A stretch of 61,636 nt of DNA from contig CAKUQM010000006.1 of the NCBI GenBank assembly GCA_934675465.1, positions 1-61,636 on the forward strand, written 5' to 3'. A model generated the notes under the pieces. That model was not told where the DNA came from and ran no database searches. It was given only the letters and a program-made list of their open reading frames with translations. This DNA is from an uncultured Erysipelotrichaceae bacterium. GTDB lineage: Bacteria > Bacillota_I > Bacilli_A > Erysipelotrichales > Erysipelotrichaceae. This document shows, piece after piece, positions 35,616 to 43,649 of this stretch. Numbering within the stretch: the first letter of the stretch is position 1; the number at the start of each line of letters is the position of its first letter. The position numbers were made by a program, and so were the translations under genes.

Positions 35616-35982
35616 TATTCACATACCTTAAATATAAACAATCATTTTTTTCAAAAAAAGAAGCTTCTTTAATATCATTTAAATAAATCTGAGTACCAGG
35701 ACTAAGTATCAACTTATCATTTATAAATCTTAGATTATAGGGGCTATTATGATAAGTAAAATTAAGTTCATATTCATTTATTTCTAAGTCATAGGCTATC
35801 AACAAGATTCTTCTTAAATCCATCATACTAAGTTCACTATTTACTAAATCATAGTCCATATTCACATTACCCAATAGTCTTACCATAGAAGTGCACAAGG
35901 GAAGTATTGATAGAGTTATTAATAGGGCAATCAGAAATCTTGTCTTAATAAAGCCCGCCGAATAAGATTTCATATTTTTCAT
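35506..35982 (-). CDS. comGF: ComGF-like pseudopilus protein
   Basis: 158 residues with a basic N-terminus, one hydrophobic helix (about 13-32) and a beta-rich domain (LRFINDKLILSPGTQIYLNDI ... CLYLRYV) typical of ComGF. It overlaps the end of the preceding small pilin gene and the start of ComGG, as in other comG operons. No prepilin Gly-Phe cleavage motif is visible. Confidence 0.65.
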   Translation of the reverse strand: MKNMKSYSAGFIKTRFLIALLITLSILPLCTSMVRLLGNVNMDYDLVNSELSMMDLRRILLIAYDLEINEYELNFTYHNSPYNLRFINDKLILSPGTQIYLNDIKEASFFEKNDCLYLRYVNNDNKEYEKNIGSAKSFHLPELSNNYDDGTRDDYDLY

Positions 35983-36121
35983 TTAATTCTTCACTATATT
36001 TTTCATATCCATCATAATAATTATCAAATTGTTTAAATAAGCCAATACATAGTATTGATAAGGAAGCTACAATTAGACAATTAATGAGGGCATCAACTAA
36101 TAGAAAACCTTTATTATTCAT
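35945..36121 (-). CDS. comGE: Small prepilin-like protein (ComGE position)
   Basis: 58 residues from ATG 36121. It starts MNNKGFLLVDALINC, with the prepilin cleavage pattern KG/FLLVDAL and a hydrophobic helix, then a short acidic tail. The longer frame from 36169 has no ribosome-binding site. Unusually short for ComGE, so a minimal pseudopilin or a reduced gene is possible. Confidence 0.6.
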   Translation of the reverse strand: MNNKGFLLVDALINCLIVASLSILCIGLFKQFDNYYDGYEKYSEELNEKYEILFGGLY

Positions 36122-36404
36122 AGGTAATATAGCCATTACCCAAATGAACAATAGCTTTATGATTATCAAAATAGAAAGTACCGCCCCTATTCACATGGCC
36201 ATTTTCATTAAAATATAGTCCTTCTTCATACATGGTGTTTTCTCTATTCCTTAATGCCTTACTTTGAGCTACTAGGTATTTATTTAAAAAATCATAGTGT
36301 CCACTTTGTATACTAATATTTCTATTTAACGTTAGACACATACACCCCATCGTAATAAGCATCACCAGTAACATATCTAACATCGTATTTCCTTTGTTAT
36401 TCAT
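36114..36404 (-). CDS. comGD: Prepilin-like protein (ComGD position)
   Basis: 96 residues from ATG 36404, starting MNNKGNTMLDMLLVMLIT, a prepilin-type leader and helix with Asn after the Gly where Phe is usual. GGAGG lies about 11 bases upstream. A second internal duplication of beta residues (YFNENGHVNRGGTFYFDNH) forms the head. Order and size fit ComGD. Confidence 0.6.
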   Translation of the reverse strand: MNNKGNTMLDMLLVMLITMGCMCLTLNRNISIQSGHYDFLNKYLVAQSKALRNRENTMYEEGLYFNENGHVNRGGTFYFDNHKAIVHLGNGYITYE

Positions 36405-36693
36405 GATAAGACTGTCCTCCACTTATATAGATATTCTTACCATTAGAACAAGATGTTTGTTCATCACTGATTAAACCTGCTGAGACTAAATCACCAACAG
36501 ATGATGGGTATTGTCCATAGGTTAATTTGTATTGGACAATTGCTGAATCAACAACTCTTGTCAAAGCATCACAGGCGTTATTATCAACGCTATCGATTAC
36601 TTTTGAGACATTGGGTATAGTAAGCAAAAACAATATCGCAATTATCATTACTACTACAACCATTTCTAATAATGTAAAACCTTTTTTATTCAT
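36397..36693 (-). CDS. comGC: Major competence pseudopilin ComGC
   Basis: 98 residues. The leader MNKKGFTLLEMVVVVMIIAIL is a textbook type IV prepilin signal: cleavage after Gly, Phe+1 and Glu+5, then a hydrophobic helix. The head has two Cys (NNACDAL and QTSCSNG), which could form a disulfide. It forms the DNA-uptake pseudopilus after processing by ComC, which is not in this window. Confidence 0.9.
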   Translation of the reverse strand: MNKKGFTLLEMVVVVMIIAILFLLTIPNVSKVIDSVDNNACDALTRVVDSAIVQYKLTYGQYPSSVGDLVSAGLISDEQTSCSNGKNIYISGGQSYHE

Positions 36694-36704
36694 ATATTTC
36701 TCCT

Positions 36705-37691
36705 TTAAAAGTTAGCCAACGCATTCATTGGTAAAAATAATATTTGATAAACAAAGATGATGACGATTCCGATCATACAATAAGTAACAAATTGGATAAT
36801 ACCAGCAGTTTTTTTCATCTTTGTCTTAATTTGTTTAGTACTTAAGTTTACATAGTCGTTTAATATCTTTGAGAAATCATTAGAATGAATCGCAATATTT
36901 ATAAACTTACTCAAAGAATAATCATAATAAGCTTGTTTGCTAGCTTGTTTTAAAGTTTCGCCTTCTAATAGTCTTTCATCCAAGTGATAGGCCAAGAATG
37001 CTGTTATAGGCTTATTGTGAAGACTTTTTAAGATATCAATTGATTCCTTGCTCTTATAACCGTTGTTTAGGCAAATATTTAATAGACTTACAAATTCTAC
37101 ACAGAAGTACTTTTGAACAATACTATTAGGCAAATATTTACATATAAGCACATAGAACAAGGTGATGTTTCTATTTCTAAAGAAATATAAAGCTAATATC
37201 AATAGCACAATCAACAAGATATAAAAGATATAGATGATAATTCTTAAAATAATCCTAAATGCTGCAACATTACCAAAATCTTCATTAAAGCTTTTAAGCA
37301 TATTTAAGATAGTATCTAGTCCATAGGCATCAAAGATATATAAAGCACTTAGCGATAAGAATAAAAGTATAAAGGGATAAAGAAATGAACCCATTAAACT
37401 TTTGGTATATTCTTTTTCTTTTTCAATGAAAGATAAAGATAGATTCAAACTATCACTAAAGGACATTTTCTTTGAAAGTGGAATAAGATAAACACCAATA
37501 TTCTTAGGTACATAAATATCCATCACTTCTTCGACACTTACACCTGCATCCATTTTTTTGATAATTTCATCAATAATCTTTTCATTAGTTTTGTTTGTTA
37601 ATAGTTCAAGACTATTTTTAAAAGATAGACCGGTCTTTAATAATTCATTCAAAAATACTAAATCTTCATATTTAAGCTTAGTAGATTCCAT
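36705..37691 (-). CDS. comGB: Pseudopilus assembly membrane protein ComGB
   Basis: 328 residues with the T2SSF/PilC domain: two homologous halves and three hydrophobic segments (around 110-130, 155-185 and 305-325). ATG 37691 has AGAGGG 8 bases upstream and overlaps the comGA stop by 14 bases; the longer reading from 37721 is less likely. Works with the ATPase ComGA to assemble the pseudopilus. Confidence 0.85.
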   Translation of the reverse strand: MESTKLKYEDLVFLNELLKTGLSFKNSLELLTNKTNEKIIDEIIKKMDAGVSVEEVMDIYVPKNIGVYLIPLSKKMSFSDSLNLSLSFIEKEKEYTKSLMGSFLYPFILLFLSLSALYIFDAYGLDTILNMLKSFNEDFGNVAAFRIILRIIIYIFYILLIVLLILALYFFRNRNITLFYVLICKYLPNSIVQKYFCVEFVSLLNICLNNGYKSKESIDILKSLHNKPITAFLAYHLDERLLEGETLKQASKQAYYDYSLSKFINIAIHSNDFSKILNDYVNLSTKQIKTKMKKTAGIIQFVTYCMIGIVIIFVYQILFLPMNALANF

Positions 37692-38652
37692 TTTCAATGC
37701 CCTCTTTAATTTGTTTATCAATACTTAAGAATGTATCAGAATGTTTCTTAAATCTGCGATAATATTCAATCTCATCTTTATCCATGATTTCATAAATAAC
37801 TACCTTTTCACCAGATCTATTGATTATCATCTTTTGATGTACTAAACATATAAGCATCTCATATAAATATTCTTCACTAACTCCTAAATCAACCATTCTA
37901 TCAATCGTAGAAGCCACGCTAGAGGCATGAATAGTACTTAGCACTAAATGTCCTGTATTGGCAGCTCTAAGGGCCATTTTAGCTGCCTTATCATCTCTTA
38001 TTTCTCCTACCATGATGATGTCAGGATCATGCCTCATAATTTGTTTAATACCCGCTTCATAGTCAAAACCGATTCTTTCGTTGATTTGTAACTGCACAAA
38101 CTTATCATTCACTACTTCTATTGGATCTTCAATGGTATAAATGATTGAACCATCAACACTTTTTAATAATGAATATAAAGTAGTTGTTTTACCAGAACCA
38201 GTAGCCCCAGAGAATAAGATTAGACCATTATCTTGTTTAAGCAGTTTCTTAAAGTATTCATTTTGACTCTTTAATTTAGATAGCTTATCAGCCTCAACCT
38301 TAAGATTAGAATTAAGAATTCTAAGCACCCCATTTGTGGCATTATAAGTGTTTATTACCGCAAATCTAAGTGAAAGGATATTCTCCCCATATAAGACTTC
38401 AAACTGGCCTGTTTGAGGGCTTAATGAGCCTAAATCAACGTTTGAACGATATTGTAGATATCTTATTAATTTGTCATCACCTACCTTGCTTTTAACTCTA
38501 CGCATCGTATTGTTGATTCTCATCGATATATCAGTTTGTTCATACTTTTGGGCAAAATGAATATCACTGGCATTGTTTTTGACTGCCAAACTTAAAATCG
38601 CATTCAATCTTTTTTCAATATCTATATTTTCCATACACTTCTTTATTGTCAT
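37678..38652 (-). CDS. comGA: Pseudopilus assembly ATPase ComGA
   Basis: 324 residues of the GspE/PilB family, lacking the long N-terminal domain as ComGA proteins do. Walker A SGATGSGKTTTL (about 145-156), Asp box TIEDPIEVV, Walker B IIMVGEIRDDKAAKMAL and the His box LSTIHASS are all present. The start at 38652 comes only a few bases after the MBL gene's terminator and has no clear ribosome-binding site; ATG 38634 is an alternative. First gene of the comG operon. Confidence 0.9.
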   Translation of the reverse strand: MTIKKCMENIDIEKRLNAILSLAVKNNASDIHFAQKYEQTDISMRINNTMRRVKSKVGDDKLIRYLQYRSNVDLGSLSPQTGQFEVLYGENILSLRFAVINTYNATNGVLRILNSNLKVEADKLSKLKSQNEYFKKLLKQDNGLILFSGATGSGKTTTLYSLLKSVDGSIIYTIEDPIEVVNDKFVQLQINERIGFDYEAGIKQIMRHDPDIIMVGEIRDDKAAKMALRAANTGHLVLSTIHASSVASTIDRMVDLGVSEEYLYEMLICLVHQKMIINRSGEKVVIYEIMDKDEIEYYRRFKKHSDTFLSIDKQIKEGIENGIY

Positions 38653-38662
38653 GAAAAATAAA

Positions 38663-38685
38663 AATTCCTACACTAAGTAGGAATT
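38663..38685 (-). terminator. Terminator between the MBL gene and comGA
   Basis: AATTCCTAC and GTAGGAATT (38663-38671 and 38677-38685) form a 9-bp stem with a T-rich tail on the minus strand. The comGA start lies about 10 bases beyond it. Confidence 0.75.
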
Positions 38686-39270
38686 ATTTTCAATTTCGTA
38701 TTCTAAATTGGTAATTTCATCATGTCCTGGATAGACAATCAATGATGGATTTAAAGTTTTTAACATTCTTAAGGAACTCTTTAGTTCGCTTATATCGCCA
38801 CCCTCTAAATCACATCTTCCACATGCTAATTTAAATAAGGTATCACCCGTAAAGATACAATCATCAAATAAGTAACATACAGAACCCTTTGAATGACCAG
38901 GTGTAAATATTACTTCAAAATCAAATGGTCCAATCTTATATTTAGTTTCCTTAAGTTTAACTAAAGGAACACTGATAGTAGGTACAGCTTGTAATCCAAA
39001 GACCTTGCCCCAGCCTTTATTTTTAGTCATTTCAATATCAGCTTCATGAATATAGATTGAAACCTTATATTGTTTATATAAGTCATCACAAGCCTTAATA
39101 TGGTCAAAGTGACCATGAGTTAATAAGACAGCTAATAATTCTTTCCCCTCTAAGTAAGGTAATAGTTTTTCCATCTTACAAGCAGGATCAATGATAATGA
39201 TTTTATTATCAATTTCTAGAATATAGGTATTTGTTTGGAAAATACCACAAACTAATCTTTTTACTTCCAT
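38668..39270 (-). CDS. MBL-fold metallohydrolase (glyoxalase II-like)
   Basis: 200 residues with the metal ligands THGHFDHI, the later His of FTPGHSKGSV, Asp in FTGDTLF and His in YPGHDEIT. This fits the YqgX/glyoxalase II branch, which is also found next to comGA in Bacillus. No Shine-Dalgarno precedes the ATG, which follows the rpmG terminator's T run almost directly. Substrate not established. Confidence 0.88.
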   Translation of the reverse strand: MEVKRLVCGIFQTNTYILEIDNKIIIIDPACKMEKLLPYLEGKELLAVLLTHGHFDHIKACDDLYKQYKVSIYIHEADIEMTKNKGWGKVFGLQAVPTISVPLVKLKETKYKIGPFDFEVIFTPGHSKGSVCYLFDDCIFTGDTLFKLACGRCDLEGGDISELKSSLRMLKTLNPSLIVYPGHDEITNLEYEIENNSYLV

Positions 39271-39275
39271 ATATT

Positions 39276-39302
39276 AAAAAAATAAGCAGTAGCTTATTTT
39301 TT
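39276..39302. terminator. Terminator after rpmG
   Basis: AAAAAATAAGC, loop AGTA, GCTTATTTTTT. The stem is symmetrical, so it could stop transcription in both directions. Confidence 0.75.
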
Positions 39303-39446
39303 CTCCTTATGAACAGTCATTTTGTTACATCTAGGGCAATACTTTTTGATTTCCATCTTATCTGGATGCTTCTTCTTATTTCTATCGCCGATGTAATTTT
39401 CTTCACCACATTCTGTACATTTGAATGTTATAAACTCTCTAGGCAT
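39294..39446 (-). CDS. rpmG: 50S ribosomal protein L33
   Basis: 50 residues, beginning MPREFITFKC and ending in VHKEKK. Two CxxC pairs (CTEC and CPRC) give the zinc-binding form of L33. GGGAGG precedes the ATG. Length and sequence are typical. Confidence 0.93.
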   Translation of the reverse strand: MPREFITFKCTECGEENYIGDRNKKKHPDKMEIKKYCPRCNKMTVHKEKK

Positions 39447-39512
39447 TTCTAAAACCTCCCGTTAACGCTTTATAATAATAACATAGAATTTGTCTAATAA
39501 TCAATAATTAAA

Positions 39513-39644
39513 TTATTCCTCATTTTCAAGATCCCTAAATAAGTCTTCAACATTATCATAATGTTTTACGTTAGGGTCTCTAGCGATTCTTTCAGCCTCC
39601 AACATTGCTTCGATGGTTTCTTTGTTAGAAATTTCTTCTTTCAT
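39513..39644 (-). CDS. 43-residue antitoxin-like small protein downstream of ruvB
   Basis: The ATG follows the ruvB stop codon directly (TAG then ATG). The sequence (MKEEISNKETIEAMLEAERI ... HYDNVEDLFRDLENEE) resembles the C-terminal toxin-binding half of RelB/DinJ-type antitoxins, with the ARDPN motif, but no ribbon-helix-helix N-terminus exists. No toxin gene is adjacent. It may be a free-standing relic or a small protein of another kind. Confidence in coding is moderate because of the codon pattern and perfect placement. Confidence 0.6.
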   Translation of the reverse strand: MKEEISNKETIEAMLEAERIARDPNVKHYDNVEDLFRDLENEE

Positions 39645-40652
39645 CTAAAACAAACTCTCCTCACTACTTATCTTTAAGTGCTTGTAGGCAAGAGGTGTAA
39701 CTTCTCTACCTCTAGAAGTTCTATTAATAAAACCAATTTGAAGAAGATATGGTTCATATACATCTTCAATAGTTATAGCTTCTTCACCAATTGCTGATGC
39801 GATAGCCTCAAGTCCTACAGGACCACCATGATATCTTTCAATAATACCTCTTAGATATCTGATATCAACATCATCAAGTCCAATTGAGTCAATCTTTAAA
39901 CGATCAAGAGAACTTTGGGTAATATCAAAGTCAATTAGACCATTATTTAATACTTGGGCAAAGTCTCTTACTCTTCTAAATAATCTGTTCGCAATACGAG
40001 GTGTTCCTCTACTTCTTAGGGCTATTTCTCTGATTGCGTCTTCATCAATTTCGTTGTTAAAGACTTTAGCAGTTCTTTCAACAATCTTAGATAATTCATC
40101 TTGATTGTAATATTCAAGTTTAGAAATAATACCAAATCTATCTCTTAAAGGTGATGAAATAGAGCCCATTCTAGTGGTAGCACCAACTAGTGTAAAAGGT
40201 GGTAAATCGATTCTAATTGACCTAGCCCCTTGTTCCTTACCAACTACCACATCAATCGCATAATCTTCCATAGCAGGATATAAGACTTCTTCAACTGTTT
40301 TTGGTAAACGGTGAATTTCATCAATAAATAGAATATCACCAGCTTCTAAGCTTGATAAAATAGCGGCTAAATCGCCACTTCTTTCAATTGATGGACCACT
40401 AGTTACTTTTACATTTGTTCCCATTTCATTAGCTAAAATATAAGCTAAAGTAGTCTTTCCAAGTCCTGGAGGACCATAAAAAAGACAATGGTCTAGTGAT
40501 TCATCACGACTCTTTGCCGCCTGTATGTAGACCTCCAAATTACTTTTTAAAGAACTTTGACCGATATATTCATCAAGTCTTTGAGGTCTTAAACTAATTT
40601 CTTCATCTGTCTCTAACTTTTCAACAGACATTACATCATTTTCTACATTCAT
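39645..40652 (-). CDS. ruvB: Holliday junction helicase RuvB
   Basis: 335 residues. Walker A GPPGLGKTTLAY (about 62-73), Walker B ILFIDEIHRL, sensor 1 VGATTRMGSIS and the C-terminal winged helix are complete. RuvB hexamers drive branch migration with RuvA. It begins 5 bases after the ruvA stop and is followed without a gap by the small 39513 gene. No RuvC is seen, as is usual in Firmicutes. Confidence 0.96.
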   Translation of the reverse strand: MNVENDVMSVEKLETDEEISLRPQRLDEYIGQSSLKSNLEVYIQAAKSRDESLDHCLFYGPPGLGKTTLAYILANEMGTNVKVTSGPSIERSGDLAAILSSLEAGDILFIDEIHRLPKTVEEVLYPAMEDYAIDVVVGKEQGARSIRIDLPPFTLVGATTRMGSISSPLRDRFGIISKLEYYNQDELSKIVERTAKVFNNEIDEDAIREIALRSRGTPRIANRLFRRVRDFAQVLNNGLIDFDITQSSLDRLKIDSIGLDDVDIRYLRGIIERYHGGPVGLEAIASAIGEEAITIEDVYEPYLLQIGFINRTSRGREVTPLAYKHLKISSEESLF

Positions 40653-40657
40653 AATAT

Positions 40658-41215
40658 TTATTTTGCCAACATTGCTAGAGCACGCTTAACATATTGTTCG
40701 GTGCTCAAGTCTTCTTTAGATAGTTCTTTGATAATATTCTTAAGTTCCAAGGATTTAAATCCTAATGATTTAAGAGTCTCCACTGCATCATTTAATTTCT
40801 CATTAACCTTAATTTCTTCACTTGCCACCAGTTTTCCCTTTAAATCAAGGATAATTTGACTAGCGGTCTTAGCACCAACACCAGGCATTGATTTCATATA
40901 ATTAACATCAGAATTTTCAATAGCTCTAATAATGTCATCCACCTTAGATTTAGCCAACATACCAGAAGCAATCTTAGGACCTAATCCCTTAACTGAAATA
41001 AGCTTAACAAAAAGTTCATATTCTGCATATGATAAGAAACCAAATAATGATTGTTCATCTTCTCTGATATTTTCATAAGTGTAAATTAATACCTCTTCGC
41101 CTATTTTTAATTTCTCTGGATGATAAAAATTAATGCGGTAACCAACATTATTTACATCCAAAAGAACATAATCACTTCCAAAAAGATGAACTTTTCCTCT
41201 TAAAAAACCAATCAT
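40658..41215 (-). CDS. ruvA: Holliday junction protein RuvA
   Basis: 185 residues: N-terminal OB fold, two helix-hairpin-helix motifs (SVKGLGPKIASGML and SMPGVGAKTASQIIL) and the C-terminal RuvB-contact domain (AVETLKSLGFKSLE). Directly upstream of ruvB in the same operon. Confidence 0.95.
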   Translation of the reverse strand: MIGFLRGKVHLFGSDYVLLDVNNVGYRINFYHPEKLKIGEEVLIYTYENIREDEQSLFGFLSYAEYELFVKLISVKGLGPKIASGMLAKSKVDDIIRAIENSDVNYMKSMPGVGAKTASQIILDLKGKLVASEEIKVNEKLNDAVETLKSLGFKSLELKNIIKELSKEDLSTEQYVKRALAMLAK

Positions 41216-41235
41216 AACCGCAACTATTGTACCAT

Positions 41236-41260
41236 GAAAAAAGAACCTATTAAGGTTCTC
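41236..41260 (-). terminator. Terminator after obg
   Basis: AGAACC and GGTTCT (41242-41247 and 41254-41259) with a T run on the minus strand. Confidence 0.75.
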
Positions 41261-42559
41261 TTATTCAAATTCATCTTCATCGTCACCATCAACGAATTCA
41301 AAGCTTGTATCATTAATGAAGACTTGATCACCGTTCTTACAACCTTTTTCTCTTAAGGCTTCATCAACTTTCATCTTACTCATCGCACGAGCAAAGCGTA
41401 ATGCTGAATCCGTATCCTTAAGATTGGTTCTTTCAAACAATCTTTCAATCTTTTCGCCTTCGATTCTAAAGATACCATTACCTTCATTAAATACTCTAAA
41501 TTCTTCTTCAGGTGTAAAGGTATATACAACCTTCTCTTCTGCCTTCTTTTCATCATATAAGGCAAATTGAGGTAGTTCCTTTAACATATCCTTGACTTTA
41601 TATAGTACGGGAGTTAAACCCTCATTGATGATTGTGATAGTCTCAAAAATCTCTACATCAGGATACTTTTCCTTAAAACGTTTTAGATTTTCTTGTGCCA
41701 TATCACCATCCATTTTATTAGCGATGACAATTTGAGGTCTAGAACTTAAGTTACCTGGATAGCTCTCTAGTTCATGATTAATGATTTCATAATCACTTAG
41801 AGGATCTCTATATTCACCAGACATATCAATAACATGTAAGATTACACGACATCTTTCAATATGTTTCAAGAACTCATGACCTAGGCCCTTACCTTGTGAA
41901 GCTCCTTCAATTAATCCTGGTAAGTCCGCCATAACAAACGATCCATCGCCAACTTTAACCATACCAAGTTGAGGTACAAGTGTTGTGAATGGATAGTCAG
42001 CTATTTCAGGTCTAGCCTTAGATACAACTGATAATAGAGTTGATTTACCAACACTTGGGAAACCCACTAAGCCTACATCAGCTAATAGTTTAAGTTCTAC
42101 TTCTACTTCTTTTTCTTCACCAGATTCACCAAGCTGTGCCTTTTCAGGAACAGAATTTCTAGAAGTCGCAAAGTGACGGTTACCCTTACCACCCTTACCA
42201 CCTTGGCAAATTACAGCTTTTGAATCAATAGTATTCAAGTCAGCAATAATAGTATTATCTTTTAAGTCCTTAACAATAGTACCCAAAGGAACCTTAACAA
42301 TAACATCCTTCTTAGATTCACCAAACATATTATTTGGTTTACCATCAGCACCATTATCACCCTTAATCATCTTTGAGAAACGTAAATCTAATAGTGTTGA
42401 TTTATTAGTATCAACTTCAAATACGATAGAAGCACCATCACCACCATCACCACCATTTGGACCACCAAAGGGATTGTATTTCTCACGCTTAAAAGAGACA
42501 AGACCATTGCCACCATTTCCAGCTTTTAATTTAATTTTTACTTTATCAATAAATTGCAT
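41261..42559 (-). CDS. obg: Ribosome-associated GTPase Obg
   Basis: 432 residues: glycine-rich Obg fold (GNGGNGLVSFKREKYNPFGG), G domain with G1 GFPSVGKSTLL, G3 DLPGLIEG and G4 NKMD, then an OCT domain and an acidic tail (DGDDEDEFE). The tail and OCT domain mark the Firmicutes type. Obg acts in late 50S assembly and the stress response. It is separated from rpmA by a terminator but follows the ribosomal genes as in most bacteria. Confidence 0.96.
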   Translation of the reverse strand: MQFIDKVKIKLKAGNGGNGLVSFKREKYNPFGGPNGGDGGDGASIVFEVDTNKSTLLDLRFSKMIKGDNGADGKPNNMFGESKKDVIVKVPLGTIVKDLKDNTIIADLNTIDSKAVICQGGKGGKGNRHFATSRNSVPEKAQLGESGEEKEVEVELKLLADVGLVGFPSVGKSTLLSVVSKARPEIADYPFTTLVPQLGMVKVGDGSFVMADLPGLIEGASQGKGLGHEFLKHIERCRVILHVIDMSGEYRDPLSDYEIINHELESYPGNLSSRPQIVIANKMDGDMAQENLKRFKEKYPDVEIFETITIINEGLTPVLYKVKDMLKELPQFALYDEKKAEEKVVYTFTPEEEFRVFNEGNGIFRIEGEKIERLFERTNLKDTDSALRFARAMSKMKVDEALREKGCKNGDQVFINDTSFEFVDGDDEDEFE

Positions 42560-42574
42560 AATTCTCTTAAATAA

Positions 42575-42600
42575 AATAAAAGGCCTATAGAAGGCCTTTA
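42575..42600 (-). terminator. Terminator between rpmA and obg
   Basis: AAAGGCC and GGCCTTT (42579-42585 and 42593-42599) with a T-rich tail on the minus strand. Confidence 0.75.
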
Positions 42601-42607
42601 AATGATC

Positions 42608-42892
42608 TTAGCAAGCAGGATAGCAAGATACTTTCTTCTTATCCTTGCCTAAACGTTCATATTTAACAATACCGTCGCAAGTGCAGAATAATGTATCATC
42701 GCCGCCCTTTTTAACATTTGTACCAGGATGAATCTTAGTACCTCTTTGACGGTAGATAATAGATCCAGCAGTAGCAAATTGACCATCGGCAACCTTCGCA
42801 CCTAGTCTCTTAGAATGAGAGTCACGTCCGTTTTTAGTAGAACTAACACCCTTCTTAGAAGCGAAGAATTGAATATCTAAAATATATTTCAT
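42608..42892 (-). CDS. rpmA: 50S ribosomal protein L27 with cleavable leader
   Basis: 94 residues from ATG 42892. The N-terminus MKYILDIQFFASKKGVSS contains the FFA/SKKG site where the protease Prp removes the Firmicutes leader. AAAGGA is 8 bases upstream of this ATG, so it is preferred to ATG 42898. The protease gene lies immediately upstream in the operon. Confidence 0.95.
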   Translation of the reverse strand: MKYILDIQFFASKKGVSSTKNGRDSHSKRLGAKVADGQFATAGSIIYRQRGTKIHPGTNVKKGGDDTLFCTCDGIVKYERLGKDKKKVSCYPAC

Positions 42893-42894
42893 AC

Positions 42895-43197
42895 TCATTT
42901 CCTTTCTACTTTAATAAATTCACCATAGGACTCTTCAATAGTCTTAAGTTGAATTAGTGCAAGCTTCATAAAATTATTTACTTCATCAAGCTTACATTCA
43001 TTTTTTATCTCAATCTTGTTTTCACCTACATTAATTGTAACATCCTGATATTCATCAAGACAATTCATAAGTCCAAACATTATACTTGAGACACTAGCAC
43101 ATATTAGATCATTACCGTATTCAGCATATTCTGCATGACCAGTAACCCCTAAATGTGTGTAATAGCCATTCTCTAAGCTATATCTTACTAATATCAT
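42895..43197 (-). CDS. prp: Ribosomal-processing cysteine protease Prp
   Basis: 100 residues. The catalytic His is in VTGHAEYAEYGNDLICASVSS, with the catalytic Cys in the same block (ICAS). Prp removes the L27 leader and is essential in Staphylococcus. It sits between rplU and rpmA; its ATG overlaps the L21 stop codon by one base (TAATG). Confidence 0.93.
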   Translation of the reverse strand: MILVRYSLENGYYTHLGVTGHAEYAEYGNDLICASVSSIMFGLMNCLDEYQDVTINVGENKIEIKNECKLDEVNNFMKLALIQLKTIEESYGEFIKVERK

Positions 43198-43505
43198 TAA
43201 GCGATGCTAGTAACAGTTAACTTAGTATATGGTTGACGATGACCTTGTTTACGACGAGTAGAACCCTTCTTAGACTTGTACTTGAAGATAACAATCTTCT
43301 TGCCCTTGCCTTGTTTTTCAACCTTGCAAGTAACCTTAGCACCATCAACATAAGGTGCGCCAAGAGTTAAACTGCCATTGTTTAGCGCAACAACCTTATC
43401 GAAAGTATATTCTTCACCTTCATTTACATCTAACTTTTCGACATAAATTACAGATCCTTCTTCTACTTTAAGTTGCTTACCGCCAGTTTCAATAATTGCG
43501 TACAT
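43197..43505 (-). CDS. rplU: 50S ribosomal protein L21
   Basis: 102 residues from ATG 43505 (MYAIIETGGKQ). A longer open frame extends to 43601 but runs through the leader RNA and is not part of L21. The C-terminal signature YKSKKGSTRRKQGHRQPYT is present. An AGGAG site lies just before the ATG. Confidence 0.95.
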   Translation of the reverse strand: MYAIIETGGKQLKVEEGSVIYVEKLDVNEGEEYTFDKVVALNNGSLTLGAPYVDGAKVTCKVEKQGKGKKIVIFKYKSKKGSTRRKQGHRQPYTKLTVTSIA

Positions 43506-43610
43506 AAAATCTCCTTTCTTTGAATTTAGACTCGCCATTAAGGTGACCATGCTTAAAAACCTTCTCTGTGCGGTTGAGACCCTATTAAAGGGAGACAACA
43601 CAAATATAAT
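43506..43610 (-). promoter_or_regulatory. L21 ribosomal protein leader
   Basis: The 5' untranslated RNA contains conserved-looking blocks (GTTGTCTCCC, GGGTCTCAACCGCACAGAG, GGTCACCTTAATGGCG) like the L21 leader described in Firmicutes, an autoregulatory structure upstream of rplU. Assigned from motif memory and position, not from a covariance search. Confidence 0.65.
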
Positions 43611-43620
43611 AACATAAATA

Positions 43621-43642
43621 AAAGCCGATTTACATCGACTTT
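43621..43642 (-). terminator. Terminator after the beta-helix protein gene
   Basis: AAGCCGAT and ATCGACTT (43622-43629 and 43634-43641), with one G-T pair; T-rich tail on the minus strand. Confidence 0.7.
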
Positions 43643-43649
43643 CATCATT

